DNA of 64,000 nt from Asterias amurensis (GCF_032118995.1 NC_092659.1:10209177-10273176); one strand, 5' to 3'; positions 48,001 through 57,059 are shown, counted from the stretch's first letter. Notes: generated by a model from the sequence alone, not told the origin. Numbers and translations: made by a program.

Positions 48001-51000
48001 ATCCCAAGCGACTTGAACGGGAGACCACACACGCGTGCTACGAAGCAAGGGGGCCTTTTCCAACTTGTTTGCGGTTTCTTATGTGTTTCTTTAAATCTCG
48101 ACTTTAGCTACCAAAAAGGGTAGCAAAAGTCCAAACCAATCAGAAGCGATTGGGGTCAGCAGGTCAGCATACATTAATGCCCACAAAACAAGTTGGGAAA
48201 GGCCCTCCTGGCTTTGCCACACGTGTGTGTGGTCTCCTGTTTCAGTTGCTTTGGACTGCGGCGCTATGAAGCTGTCCAAGCCATGATGGCCTTGACACAT
48301 GCTAAGGTACTGCATGTTAGCACTCGTATTCCAGTATCTAGTACATGTACATGGAGGATACAAAGGTACTGCAGGTTAGTACTCGTATTCCCCTATCTAC
48401 AATGTAGTACATGGAGATCACAAAGGAACTGCAGGTTAATACCCGGTTTCCACTATCTAGTACATGGAGGATACAAAGGTACTGCAGGTTAGTTCTCGGG
48501 TTCCAGTGTCTAGTACATGGAGGATTCAAAGGTACCGCAGGTTAGTTCTCGGGTTCCAGTGTCTAGTACATGGAGGATACAAAGGTACTGCAGGTTAGTT
48601 CTCGGGTTCCAGTGTCTAGTACATGGAGGATTCAAAGGTACCGCAGGTTAGTACTCGTATTCCACTATCTTGTACATGGAGGATATAAAGGTACTGCAGG
48701 TTAGTTTGAGGGTTCCAGTGTCTAGTACATGGAGGATTCAAAGGTACCGCAGGTTAGTACCTGTATTCCAGTGTCTAGTACATGGATGTTTCAAAGGTAC
48801 TGCAGGTTAGTACTCGTATTCCAGTGTCTAGTACATGGAGGTTTCAAAGGCACCGCAGGTTAGTACCTGTATTCCAGTGTCTAGTACATGGAGGTTTCAA
48901 AGGTACTGCAGGTTAGTACTCGTATTCCAGTGTCTAGTACATGGAGGTTTCAAAGGTACTGCAGGTTAGTACTCGTATTCCAGTATCTAGTACATGGAGG
49001 ATTCAAAGACACCGCAGGTTAGTACCTGTATTCCAGTGTCTAGTACATGGAGGATTCGAAGGTACTGCAGGTTAGTACTCGTATTCCAGTATCTAGTACA
49101 TGGAGGATTCAAAGACACCGCAGGTTAGTACCTGTATTCCAGTGTCTAGTACATGGAGGATTCAAAGGTACTGCAGGTTAGTACCTGTATTCCAGTGTCT
49201 AGTACATGGAGGTTTCAAAGGTACCGCAGGTTAGTACTCGTGATCTAGTACATGGAGGATACAAAGGTACTGCAGGTTAGTTCTCGGGTTCCAGTGTCTA
49301 GTACATGGAGGATTCAAAGGTACCGCAGGTTAGTACCTGTTTTCCAGTGTCTAGTACATGGAGGATTCAAAGGTACTGCAGGTTAGTACTCGTATTCCAG
49401 TGTCTAGTACATGGAGGTTTCAAAGGTACTGCAGGTTAGTACCTGTATTCCAGTGTCTAGTACATGGAGGTTTCAAAGGTACTGCAGGTTAGTAACTGTA
49501 TTCCAGTGTCTAGTACATTGAGGTTTCAAAGGTACTGCAGGTTAGTACTCGTATTCCAGTGTCTAGTACATGGAGGATTCAAAGGTACCGCAGGTTAGTA
49601 CCTGTATTCCAGTGTCTAGTACATGGAGGATTCAAAGGTACTGCAGGTTAGTACCTGTATTCCAGTGTCTAGTACATGGAGGTTTCAAAGGTACCGCAGG
49701 TTAGTACTTGTGTTCCAGTATCTAGTACATGGAGGATACAAAGGTACTGCAGGTTAGTTCTCGGGGTTCCAGTGTCTAGTACATGAAGGAACCGCAGGTA
49801 AGTACCTGTATTCCAGTGTCTAGTACATGGAGGATACAAAGGTACTGCAGGTTAGTACTCATAATCCAGTACCTAGCTCATGGAGAGTTAAAAGATACTG
49901 AATTTAAGTGCTCTGCAGTATCTCGTACATGGGTAATGCAAAGGTACGAATGTAGGCCCCCTACTGTAGGTATTTTCATTGTTATTATTTTGTAGATAGA
50001 TAGTCCTGTATATTACAAGGAACCATTGATATTGCACTCCCGGTGCTGTTTATATCTCACATACCAGCATAGCCTCTCAGTAATTAGAGAAGTCACTCCA
50101 GTATTTTACTGTATTTTCTCTGGGGTGTTTTAACTGTATGGATTTGTATAGGTTTTCTTTTAATTGTTTAGCGCCCAGGAGCATGTTTACATGGATAGGG
50201 GCTATATAAATTTCCATTATTATTATATTATTAGTTTTGAAATCCATTGGAAACTGACCACTTTTTTTAACCCATCAATGTATCCTTGTGAATTAAAATA
50301 AATTTAATGTAATTTAACTGACTAAAGGTGAATTGAATTGAATAGAATGAAATCAAATAAAAAGGAATTTTATTGTATATTTTAATCCATTTTTTAATTA
50401 AATTGAATTGACTTGATTGATGTGCCTAGGAGGAGAATAGCATACTACAGAGGAAGCTGACTTCCATGACTCAACAACTACATGATTCAGAAGTAACTCA
50501 GCAGAGCAGATATCAAGCAGTTATGCAACAATCGAACAATAAGATCACACAAGTCACTCTGGAACATGAGAGGTAAGGATATTAATGATATTCATAAATA
50601 CCCCAGACAGTTTCTCTACTCCTCCGCACAAGCTAACAGACGCCAATATTATCACGCGGAGCGAAATTCATAGCTATTAGTAAGAGTGCATAATCTAAGC
50701 TTCCGCCCGTACACACAACCCACCTGTATCAAACAGATTCTTCACATAGTTTTTGTAAAATATATTTTCAACCTCAAATTTTCAATTGTCAAAGTGTCTA
50801 TGGTTGTATTTTTGTTTAACGCTTTTAAACAAAAGGGCATTTATAAATGGGAATAAAGGAGTAGTGACTCGTCTCCTAGTGTTTTAAACCTTGCAGGGTC
50901 GTTGCTGTGCGATAAAGGCCCTGGCCTTCGGCTTTGGCCTTTATCACACAGCAACGACCCTGCCGGTTTTAAATGGCCGTTTAAGAACTTGTCGCTACCC

Positions 51001-54000
51001 TTTTATTCCCTTAATAATAAACGTAATTACAACGCGCCTTTTTACTGCAAGGTGAGTAGGACGAATATTTTGAAAATTATGAGAACTTACCCTTAGCACA
51101 CCATGTAAGGGTTTACATGGTGCTACGGCGCATACAGCAGCCACAGCCAGCAACACCGGGGCGAACCCCTTCTCCTTTCAATAAGTGCACTGGGTTGTTT
51201 TACACAACACATGGGACCTACAACTTTACATCCCATCCGAGGGACAAAGCAATGATGTTTTGCTTAAGGACACAAGTGTCACGGCTGGGGATTCGAACCC
51301 ACACTCTGCTGATCAGAAACACCAGAGTTTGAATTTGTTGCTTCTAACCGCTCGGTCACGACACTTCCACGATCTAATGTTTCTTCCATAATTAGGTTCA
51401 GAAATGGTTTTCCAGTATTATACCTATGGTAATATCCTCTTGAATCTGATGATGTGTCTTTACACTCATTAGTGCTTACATGTGTAGTTCATATCTCGTT
51501 AAATAATCCAACAATGGCAGAATTCCAACCAAAACCAATCTAACAGAGCCCAATTTCCGGACCCTGCTTCCCGTTAGCAAAGAATCTGCGCTTAAAGGGA
51601 AGGTACACGTTTTGGTAATTACTCAAAATAAATGTTAACTTAAAAACTGACTTGGTAACAAGCATTAGAGAGCTGTTGATAGAATAAAACATTGTGGGAA
51701 ATTACTCCCTCTAAAGTAACGTGGTTTTTGAGAAACCGATAATATCTCGTCTTTTGTTCCTATCTGAAAGCACACAAATTCGTCTAACAAGGGTGTTTTT
51801 TCTTTAATTATTTTCTCGGAATTTCGATGACCAATAAAGCCCAAATTTTCACAGGCTTGTTATTTTATACTTATGATGGGGTACACCAAGTGAGAAGACT
51901 GGTCTTTGACAATTACCAAGGGTGTCCAGTGCCTCTAAGGAAGTAGGGAATTCTGCACTTATGTCAAGGGTATTTCATCGGTTAGCGGGGAACTTTGTCT
52001 TGTGCGCATTTGTACTTCACATTACTAGGCATTCTATACTTGCAAGGCTAGTGCAGAAATTTGGGGCTTGCCAAGCAAGCTGAGAATGGTGATCGGAAGC
52101 ACAAAATTTGGCGGTTAGCAGAGCCATGAAATCGGGCCCCGATCTATTTCACACGCAAAGAGAAACTTAACAAGCTTTGATGATCCAGAATGTAGATTTC
52201 AAAGCTCTTACAATGTACATCATGTATTTGAAACATCTGCATTGAGTTGATAACCACGTGGTACTGCTGCAAAAGTATCAAAAAGTATCCATCACTCTTT
52301 TCTTTCAAACTATAATATAAACAAGTGGTTACAAAGCAAAAAGAAAAAGTTGTCTGAAAGTTACATTCAGTTATTTTAACAAATTTCCTGTTTGTTTTAT
52401 AACTTTATCCTCTATTTTTTTAGGAAGTTGAAGATTTTAGCAGAACGACACAACCATGATGCTGAGCTACTGCAATGTCAGTTAGATACTACAGTACTAC
52501 AAGATGACTCTGAGATCAGTCGATTAAGGGATCTATGTTCATCACTCAAGGGGAAACTCAAAGAGAAGACTCATTTACTCAATAGTAAGTATCGTACAGT
52601 CAATTACATTGCACAATGTACATTCAGCAGACCCCAAAACATTCCCAAATCCCCTGTGATCCTGTTACAAAGTGCTCCTGTGTGCCTTCTATGTAAACAT
52701 ACAGTAAACCAAAAACAATACATCAGATGGTGTTGCAAATGTACTTGTTATACCTCGATAACAAGTTGTGAAGTTTGATATGTCGAGAACCAATTACGAA
52801 TAGTGATACACAAGTGTAGAGTTGTTTCTTATTTGAACAACTGTTCATCTCCTTATTAAACCAAGTCTCTTGTATACTCCATGGTAATGATGTTTGAAGA
52901 TGACAACAGACCTTTGAAAAGAGGAATAATAATTGTATAATGTATGTTCAATGAGTATAATGTATTTTAGCATTTATTTATGATTTATCTTGAAGAATTA
53001 TCTTTAAGAAAAAAATTAAAAGATCTTAATCTCAAAGTTAATCTTTCAGTTTTATGCAGAAAAAGTAGTGCCACTGTGATAGTAGGTGTATGTCAAATAC
53101 ACAGGCTTAAACTATAACTGGATTTTAGGAGAACTCATGGCTTTTAATACAGCAAGTATGTTATTGATTAAGGTGTTTGTGTATTTTTTCTGATCCCTTC
53201 AGGATTGCAAGGAGAGAATAATGCTATGGCAGGATTTGTCAGTAACGTAGAAACTATCGCAACATCCCCACCTTACCCGTCACCATCATCAACTCATCGT
53301 AAATCATCCCATCACTCACCCTGCCACCCATCAAGCCCCTCCTCCTCCTCAATCCAATCACCTCATGAGCTGGGCCTGTCATCTACAACACCTCGTACTC
53401 GACGACAATCACCAGCAGCAAGGAAGTTATTTGAGGATGACTACAACGCTGCAGCGATGCCTGAAATACTGGGATTCCCGGAGCTTGTTATACCCTCTAA
53501 TGATGTGGATTCTAAGGTAAGGTTTGATCAACGACTGGGTCGGGTTGCAAATAATAATAAAAGGTATTTGTAATGGCCCAAATCGAAGACAATGTAAACA
53601 AAACAGTACATGACCACATCCAGTGAATGCTAAGTACACAATAACAATAATACCACTAAAAACAACAACAATGGGAAAGAGATCAGAAACCACGATCAGA
53701 CCTGCAGCATTGAACCAAAGAAAGTCCCGCCAAAGCCTTCTTACAGTCAAGTTAACAAACACTTTTGGAACGCTCAGTTTCCAGTTTTTTTTTTTCATAA
53801 TGAAAGAACATATTCATAAGGCCATTCAACTTATTGCATGTTCCCATAAAACAAGAACAGTTTGAAAACCTGGCATTATAGCTGAAGCTTGCACTGCATC
53901 AATAATGGCCTCTTAAAATAACATGAATAATTTTGTTGATCAGCTTGCCCTTGGTAGACTTTGGAAACATTTGATTTGTAGCCAACCACTAAAATTGGTG

Positions 54001-54809
54001 TAGCTACAACCCTGTTAATGAATACACATTTTTCTTCTGTCTTTTTATTGATAACAGTAAAACTGGAACCTAATTGTCCAGTAAAACACAGAAAGTGAAA
54101 ATGAGTTTCCGTCTGTAAATCTTTTATTTAGAGCTCAGTGGTCAATGGCAATCATATTCTGCGGCCGGTTGCTTGCCTTTATTTACTTGATTTGTTGTCT
54201 ACTTGTGTGATGTTATTTATCCTTAGGATCTAAGAATCATAGACTGGCTAATAAGTACATTCACCTCACCATTAGCAGTAATATATCTATGCAACATTAT
54301 TTTTAAATAAAAAAAGAACCATTTGAGCGAGAGGTTGTCTTCAGCCTACGCTTTCTCAGGAAACTCTGATAGTCGTCTTCCATTCTGGTCCAGCATTAGC
54401 GTCCTAATCTCAGTTGTGTCTTGTTGTGTTGCGTCCTTCTTCAGCTGGTCTACGAAGATTAGTCTTCTCCTGCTCTTGCTCCTGTTCGATGCATCGTGAT
54501 GGTCTTAGTCTCAAAGAACGAGAGGGAGGGGATACAACCTCCTTTCAAGTTAGTTTTTAAATTGAAGATATTTGTACAGAGTAAAGATGTCAGCCTATTC
54601 CTTTGTGTAATTTCCTGTTGCAGAGGCCGGATTCCAGACAGTCTATTACAGCCAGTTTCATGGCGGAGGACCTACGTAGAACCAAAGATTTAGAGCAGCT
54701 TTTAGATGATCATATTGCAAACCTTGAGCAACAAACTGATGACACAATACACAGGAGGCGCATTGGTGGTGATGGAGGTGACCTAGTGGGTCAAGAGAAT
54801 AGGGTTTAA
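29098..54809 (+). CDS. CEP63: CEP63 (CEP63/DEUP1 family), 15 exons
   Basis: Exons: 29098-29135, 32148-32334, 33906-34001, 35040-35183, 37672-37785, 38137-38391, 40149-40294, 42522-42665, 44354-44471, 45821-46063, 47733-47897, 50430-50572, 52424-52584, 53203-53516, 54624-54809. Total 2454 nt, 817 residues; all phases close. Recognised from the N-terminus (human: [20 protein letters not shown]; here [20 protein letters not shown], residues 19-38), the middle segment LDGMRSEVAALTSDLHHRDM and the C-terminal EDLRRTKDLEQLLDDHI. Nearly all is predicted coiled coil; residues 652-756 are Ser/Pro-rich linker. CEP63 is a centrosomal scaffold that works with CEP152 in centriole duplication; vertebrate DEUP1 is its paralogue in deuterosomes. 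One invertebrate gene probably represents both. Introns are loaded with repeats. Convergent with YAP1. Confidence 0.93.
30144..30466. mobile_element. Foldback element
   Basis: AATACTCATTATAGACAGG at left and CCTGTCTATAATGAGTGTTA at right; interior diverged. In CEP63 intron 1. Confidence 0.65.
30560..31714 (-). mobile_element. TTAA MITE split by a 0.77-kb insertion
   Basis: Left part 30560-30838, right part 31611-31714, continuous in alignment. The insert is bordered by inverted ACATAAAGAACCTAG / CTAGGTTCTTTATGT and contains no recognisable coding. In CEP63 intron 1. Confidence 0.75.
32148..32334 (+). CDS. CEP63: CEP63 exon 2: diagnostic N-terminal block
   Basis: Encodes [20 protein letters not shown] and DIMVHNRKMEWETELEGVKG onward, almost identical to vertebrate CEP63 over [16 protein letters not shown]. 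Joins exon 1 (MEGELFKEANDVG) in phase 2 and leaves in phase 0 at the weak donor GAG/GTTTGT. It is the strongest single identification in the gene. Confidence 0.95.
32430..32819 (+). mobile_element. TTAA MITE copy
   Basis: TTAAAGGCACTGGACACTAT to CAAGTGTCCAGTTTCTTTAA. Its right TTAA is also the left TTAA of the next copy. Confidence 0.85.
32816..33271 (+). mobile_element. TTAA MITE copy, abutting the previous one
   Basis: Same orientation, sharing TTAA 32816-32819. Contains a 96-bp hairpin insertion (32926-33021). Confidence 0.85.
32926..33021. mobile_element. 96-bp hairpin insertion with 12-bp target duplication
   Basis: ATTGTGAGAAAT occurs at 32914-32925 and 33022-33033. The insert contains 27-bp arms (AAGAGTTTGCGGTAACACCA and its complement) and ends CCACCATGCAAAGTTTCAAA-TCCTACT. 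The same 3' sequence recurs inverted at 36811-36840. A long duplication suggests target-primed insertion of a retroelement end, perhaps Penelope-like. Confidence 0.75.
33560..33860 (-). mobile_element. LINE fragment, RTE-like RT end
   Basis: Minus-strand open frame of 88 codons reading KSKKWRWGGHLARRHDNRWT, GGRQNRRLRNGL and AAQDRVRWRIGEEAFLLQWS. The series KWRWAGHxARRxDNRW, GRxxxRWxDD, AQDRxxWR is typical of the C-terminal end of RTE-like LINE polyproteins. 5'-truncated, in CEP63 intron 2. Confidence 0.75.
34316..34705. repeat. 35-bp tandem repeat, about 11 units
   Basis: Unit TATGTCACACATGGTGTTAC followed by TGCAAAGCAAAAAG, with C/T and A/G variants. 35 is not a multiple of 3, and the unit lacks stops in all forward frames, so it produces a meaningless open frame of nearly 200 codons. 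In CEP63 intron 3. Shares ACATGGTGTTAC-GCAAA with dispersed hairpin fragments at 15917, 32950 and 63541. Confidence 0.9.
34735..34965 (-). mobile_element. LINE fragment, decayed
   Basis: Minus-strand translation gives LVWPHSENEKQQTTKIH, then RRAQDRQEWRKKIHGANV, again the GHxxRMxxxRLPK ... AQDRxxWR signature of a LINE C-terminus, with stops. Directly follows the 35-bp tandem array. Confidence 0.5.
35211..35988. mobile_element. Two TTAA MITE copies head to head
   Basis: 35211-35573 is forward and 35573-35988 reverse; between them the end sequence GACACTGGACACTATTGGTA / GACACTGAACACTATTGG is repeated. In CEP63 intron 4. Confidence 0.8.
37040..37300. mobile_element. tRNA-like SINE pieces
   Basis: Minus strand at 37115-37060 reads GGCTAGATAGCTCAGATGGT-AGAGC, a tRNA A-box region. 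At 37255 the plus strand has GCAGGTTCAAGTCCCAC, a B box. Probably two old insertions. Confidence 0.4.
38137..38391 (+). CDS. CEP63: CEP63 exon 6: central coiled coil
   Basis: Largest coiled-coil exon before exon 14 (255 nt, phase 0-0), residues 194-278. Starts QQAFGYQDQLGKRRQLLEQT and continues with heptad-rich, Arg/Glu-rich sequence (RLEKRLDEMEDSRRNEDGER). Acceptor TTTCTTTAG, donor AAG/GTAGGA. Confidence 0.9.
39590..39840. mobile_element. Harbinger-like foldback
   Basis: GCTGCGTTCGATTAGCTTCC at left, AGGGAAGCTAATCGATCCCA at right. GC-rich GGTCGACCC and CCCAGGTGCATGACGTCA blocks match 57060-57282. Confidence 0.7.
40149..40294 (+). CDS. CEP63: CEP63 exon 7, donor abutted by a MITE
   Basis: Encodes HLEDENNHLRCELESRDGLI to KDDMIR, phase 0 in, phase 2 out. 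The donor is AG/GTAATT; its sixth intron base (40300) is already the first T of the TTAA target of a MITE spanning 40300-41962. The intron's 5' end is therefore transposon sequence. Confidence 0.9.
40526..41190. mobile_element. hAT-like TAGCCTTGCTC element, right end lost
   Basis: Collinear with the complete copy at 11729-12410 (shared AAGGCTGTC, TCTCGGATATG and GACAACACAGGATGTGA). Confidence 0.8.
41280..41898. mobile_element. hAT-like element, 619 bp
   Basis: Inverted ends with GGGCGAATA cores and flanking GTTGAGAT on both sides (41272-41279 and 41899-41906). The subterminal region repeats ATATCCGGTTAA / TTAACCGGATAT. No coding. Confidence 0.85.
42105..42520 (+). mobile_element. SINE 3' parts with (ATT)n tails, just before CEP63 exon 8
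   Basis: Two pieces: AGCTTTTCCCATGTCAAGGG with a TTATTATT tail (to 42211), and CATGTCAAGGGGTTCACCCC, ACCATTAAATGGTGCTATGT ending in TATTATTTTTTTTATTATTA. The second tail forms part of the polypyrimidine tract of exon 8's acceptor. Confidence 0.6.
42910..44310 (+). mobile_element. LINE fragment (CR1/L2-like RT C-terminus)
   Basis: In different frames the strand reads LQNKAAKL, DHVLPLLEKCHLLLVHEF, RLWNDLEVKFTITLNCLTTF and FKHLKSLLQTYLF. These match the common non-LTR motif series (LQNKAARLI, DHVTPLLKxLHWLPV, LWNSLP, FKSLLKTYLF) at the end of CR1/L2-type reverse transcriptase ORFs. Decayed; interrupted by the 430-bp duplication. Confidence 0.65.
43162..44021. repeat. 430-bp direct tandem duplication, nearly identical
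   Basis: 43162-43591 and 43592-44021 differ at only a few positions (for example TTCTAG/TTCCAG and GCTAGCTG/GCTAGACG). It contains part of a LINE reverse-transcriptase C-terminus and an adjoining open stretch (LDNHPVLQVDGVAKYLKRK). The low divergence points to a recent event or an assembly duplication. In CEP63 intron 8. Confidence 0.9.
44852..45003. repeat. 152-bp near-perfect palindrome
   Basis: CAATTGTTGCACGCTGTGAT-TTGGGGTCCATGG at left and its complement at right, with GTGTACAAAA blocks and a CACCCTCGG-rich centre. Produces mirror-image open frames on both strands. Confidence 0.85.
45664..45790 (+). mobile_element. tRNA-derived SINE, 5' truncated
   Basis: GTCGTGGGTTCGAATCCCAT, then the family tail GATATTTTTTTCACAGAACT and GAGTATACAGTGCTAACACA. 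Ends 31 bp before CEP63 exon 10. Confidence 0.7.
45821..46063 (+). CDS. CEP63: CEP63 exon 10: conserved middle segment
   Basis: 243 nt, phase 0-0, residues 415-495. LDGMRSEVAALTSDLHHRDM aligns with human [20 protein letters not shown], confirming family identity well away from the N-terminus. Donor CAG/GTCAAT. Confidence 0.92.
47277..47618 (+). mobile_element. TTAA MITE copy
   Basis: TTAAAGGTAGTGGACACAAT to CCAGTGCCTTTAA; 115 bp before CEP63 exon 11. Confidence 0.8.
47733..47897 (+). CDS. CEP63: CEP63 exon 11, tandem alternative donors
   Basis: Encodes ITNAQLDALRIENQSLRDGT to KEQ-type coiled coil ending ESQ-VLQ. Two in-frame donors 9 bp apart are possible: TCACAG/GTGCTG (end 47888) and CTGCAG/GTCAGT (end 47897). 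The second is the better match. The second junction, CTGCAGGTCAGTACTC, is the ancestor of the minisatellite that fills the next intron. Confidence 0.88.
47957..48305. mobile_element. Foldback element between exon 11 junction and minisatellite
   Basis: Inverted ends: TAGCCTTTTGTCAAGGCC at left and GGCCTTGACACATGCTA at right, with further pairing of the arms (GACAGCTTCGTAG against CTATGAAGCTGTC). GGTACTGC occurs directly on both sides, consistent with an 8-bp target duplication of a hAT-type element, though that octamer is also part of the surrounding repeat unit. Confidence 0.55.
48304..49950 (+). repeat. 53-bp minisatellite, about 30 units, each with a 5' splice-site-like core
   Basis: Unit: GGTACTGCAGGTTAGTACTC followed by GTATTCCAGTGTCTAGTACA and TGGAGGATTCAAA. 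Units alternate between variants (ACTGCAG or ACCGCAG; TACTCG or TACCTG; GGATTC or GGTTTC), implying higher-order amplification. Each carries CAG/GTTAGT, one near 49795 being a full CAG/GTAAGT. The same layout (CTGCAGGTCAGTACTC, TATCTAGTACA) occurs once at the real exon 11 donor, 47889-47950. It lies in CEP63 intron 11, on the transcribed strand. Confidence 0.95.
50838..51045. mobile_element. Foldback element
   Basis: GCAGGGTCGTTGCTGTG, GATAAAGGCC around CTGGCCTTCGGCTTTGG pair with GGCCTTTATCACACAGCAAC. Outer GGGAATAAAGG pairs with CCTTTTATTCCC-like sequence. A related half lies near 55290-55430. Confidence 0.75.
51112..51372 (-). mobile_element. tRNA-derived SINE, second family
   Basis: On the minus strand: GAAGTGTCGTGACCGAGCGG, GTGTTTCTGATCAGCAGAGT-GTGGGTTCGAATCCC, then GGATGGGATGTAAAGTTGTA. 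A diverged copy of the body lies at 9120-9440 and a head remnant near 10360-10440. Its 3' part occurs forward at 42105-42500. Confidence 0.7.
51549..52142. mobile_element. GGGCCC foldback split by a TTAA MITE
   Basis: Outer element ends GAGCCCAATTTCCGG and CATGAAATCGGGCCCC; the TTAA MITE (51592-51938) sits inside it. Copies of the outer family lie at 13060-13310 and 36405-36673. Confidence 0.75.
53203..53516 (+). CDS. CEP63: CEP63 exon 14: Ser/Pro-rich linker
   Basis: 314 nt, phase 1 in, 0 out. Ser/Pro/His-rich disordered stretch (SPPYPSPSSTHRKSSHHSPC, then PSSPSSSSIQ and TTPRTRRQSPAARKLFEDDY). Human CEP63 has a comparable Ser/Pro-rich region before its final helix. Many SP/TP sites suggest proline-directed phosphorylation (inference). 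Confidence 0.9.
54340..54490 (-). mobile_element. Possible LINE/retroelement remnant
   Basis: Minus strand reads RSKSRRRLIFVDQLKKDATQ and EIRTLMLDQNGRRLSEF, faintly like the GRPRxxWIDQLKxD ... EELRxLxxDRxxWR end of non-LTR polyproteins. Very short. Confidence 0.3.
54624..54809 (+). CDS. CEP63: CEP63 exon 15: C-terminal helix and stop
   Basis: Encodes RPDSRQSITASFMAEDLRRT, KDLEQLLDDHIANLEQQTDD, then a short non-conserved end (RRRIGGDGGDLVGQENRV). The conserved part aligns with human EEEELRSHHILERLDAHIEEL. The TAA stop (54807-54809) lies within the TTAA target (54806-54809) of a MITE, so the 3' UTR starts inside a transposon. A poly(A) signal AATAAA occurs near 55291. Confidence 0.9.
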   Translation, partial: RPDSRQSITASFMAEDLRRTKDLEQLLDDHIANLEQQTDDTIHRRRIGGDGGDLVGQENRV

Positions 54810-55896
54810 AGGCACTGGACACTTTGGGTAATTACTCAAAATAATTGTTAACATAAAATCTTTTAAAACACACTTCTTGTTTGTTATGTATTCTGGTTGG
54901 CTGAAACATGGTCACATGGGGTGAACTAATATAGTCTACTGCTTGCGCATGCGTGTTTTGGGGGAATAGTGCCTGCCGGGCAGTAGTCTTTGAAAATAGT
55001 GCCTGGTTACAGCGCCCTCTCTTGACTTGAACCGTGCAACTACAAAACTTCTGTTGTTTTCCTGATTTCTGTTCTTATTTCACATGTAAGACTGAGGTGT
55101 GTTATAAAACACATATTGACTGGTATAATTCGGTAACTAGTGTACGCCTATTCCCCCTTGGGCCTGTGAGTGACCAGAAGAGGGGCCTCGGGAAATAGGT
55201 CGCTCTTCTGGTCACTCAAACTCTCTCGGGGGAAAAGATGTACACTAGTTACCTCATTGCCAGTCAATATGTGTATAATATGACCTAAGGGAATAAAAGG
55301 GGCAGTGATGAGTTCTTAAAGGGCTGTTTAAAACCGGCAGGGTCGTGGACGTGCGATATAGGCCTGAGTCGAACCCCGCACAAAATGCTGTCCGAAAACA
55401 ACCGGTTATAAACAGCTCCAGCTAGTCATTATCAACCTTTTAAAAAAGAACACTTGACGCGCTCTTCATCAGTAGGAATAGCGAGACTGTCTGAGGTAAT
55501 TATGAATAATAAGAACATTTGTAAAGCGCCATCTATCTAAGACTAAACTTATTCTGAGGCGCATGGTAACAAGCGATGGAGAGCTGTAAAACTTTGTGAG
55601 AAACGGCTCCCTCTTAAGTAAAGTAGTTTTTGAGAAAGAGTTATTTCACACAAAAATATTTGAATTGAATTTGAGACCTCACACAAAAATTTGAGACCTC
55701 AGATGAGGTCTCAAATTCAAGGCATCTGAAAACACACAACTTGTGTGACAAGGGTTTTTTTTTCTCTATTATTCTCTCTCAACTTTGACGACCAACCGAG
55801 TTCACTAGTTTGTAATTTTATGCATACAATGTTAAGATACACCAAGTGGGAAGACTGGTCTTTGATAATTACCAAATGTGTGTCCAGTGCTTTTAA
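54806..55896 (+). mobile_element. TTAA MITE at the CEP63 stop, split by other elements
   Basis: Left part 54806-54860 begins TTAAAGGCACTGGACAC; right part about 55560-55896 ends CCAGTGCTTTTAA. The 0.7 kb between contains a foldback related to 23787-24413 and a piece related to 50838-51045. Confidence 0.8.
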
Positions 55897-57059
55897 AGAC
55901 ACAATACGCAGGAGGCACAATATATTGGCAATTTCTTTTAGACCATCTCAAAATTATGGAGAAAGATATTGTGTTAGTCATCAGATTATCAAATGTTGTT
56001 TAATAATCTTACCATCTTATCTACATTAGGTTGAAATATTGCATTATATGGCAGTTGTTTGGGTTTGGGCCTTTCTGTTTGGGGAGGGGGTTTGGAGGAG
56101 GGGGGGTTTGTCTGTTTAATGTTGCCTTATCTGGCAATGTACGTGTATTTGTGCTTCCAAGGTATGTGATTCGTTCTATGCAAGGAGCCTTACATTTACT
56201 GTTATCTTCCAGTATGCGCCAATCCTCCAATCAGATGCTCAAACCTTAGTGTGATATCAGGCGATAACCGACTCCTAGTTTTTATATTGCACTCTGTGTA
56301 TTGTGAGTGTTAATGCGTTACACTCCACATACGGTTAGTGCAAACATTACATTTTAAGCTTAGTGCGTGCAAAAACAAAAACACAACCTAACCTCATTGA
56401 CTTAATGAGGCTGGAAGATAAATTCGTTATTACAATAGCGCTCATGGATTACATAAAAATGTAGCACGTCCCATATCCTTCAACCTCGTTGGATATGGGA
56501 TCGGACGCAGAAGCGCTAATTTTTCTGTATTCCACTCACGCTTGTGTCACAACTTTAATAGGGATCAAGAAATTTGTTGTATAGATAGATCCTCTGAGCA
56601 GTCACTTTTTTTTTTCCATAAGGTAAAATTGCAACCTTAAAAATGCCACAATAAATTGCCAACTTCAGCTTCCTATCTATATTGATGTTAAATTAATAAT
56701 TATAATAATAAATAATATTTATAAGCACCAAAATCCACCAAATTTAGGTGCTCTAGGTGCACGAAATGTAAATACTTTAATAACCAGGGTGTCAAGTTAC
56801 TTTTTAAGCCTCGTCCATACTTCCTGCGAATCAAATGTGAAGAGAATTTTGACAAAACAAATTTGCAGCAAAGAACTAACTTGCATGAGTTAAAATGTGC
56901 TCAACTCCAGTGAAACATTCTCAGTTAAAAGAGAGCTGTGACGTCAAAATTCATATCGGTCGCATTCAGTATGAATCAGACTTTAGTCCAGATTTTGGTG
57001 CAGGATATTTTACGTTTGCCAAGTCGCACGCTCAAAGTAGATAGAGTGTGAGATACTGG
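55897..57059. other. Intergenic, no gene seen
   Basis: Contains a diverged GGTTCATACTTCCTG-type foldback (56806-57000) and AT-rich tracts; no supported coding. Confidence 0.4.

Noticed and set aside
48304-49950. CRISPR-like array appearance
   Set aside because: Repeats are contiguous with no unique spacers, in a eukaryotic intron; it is a minisatellite.
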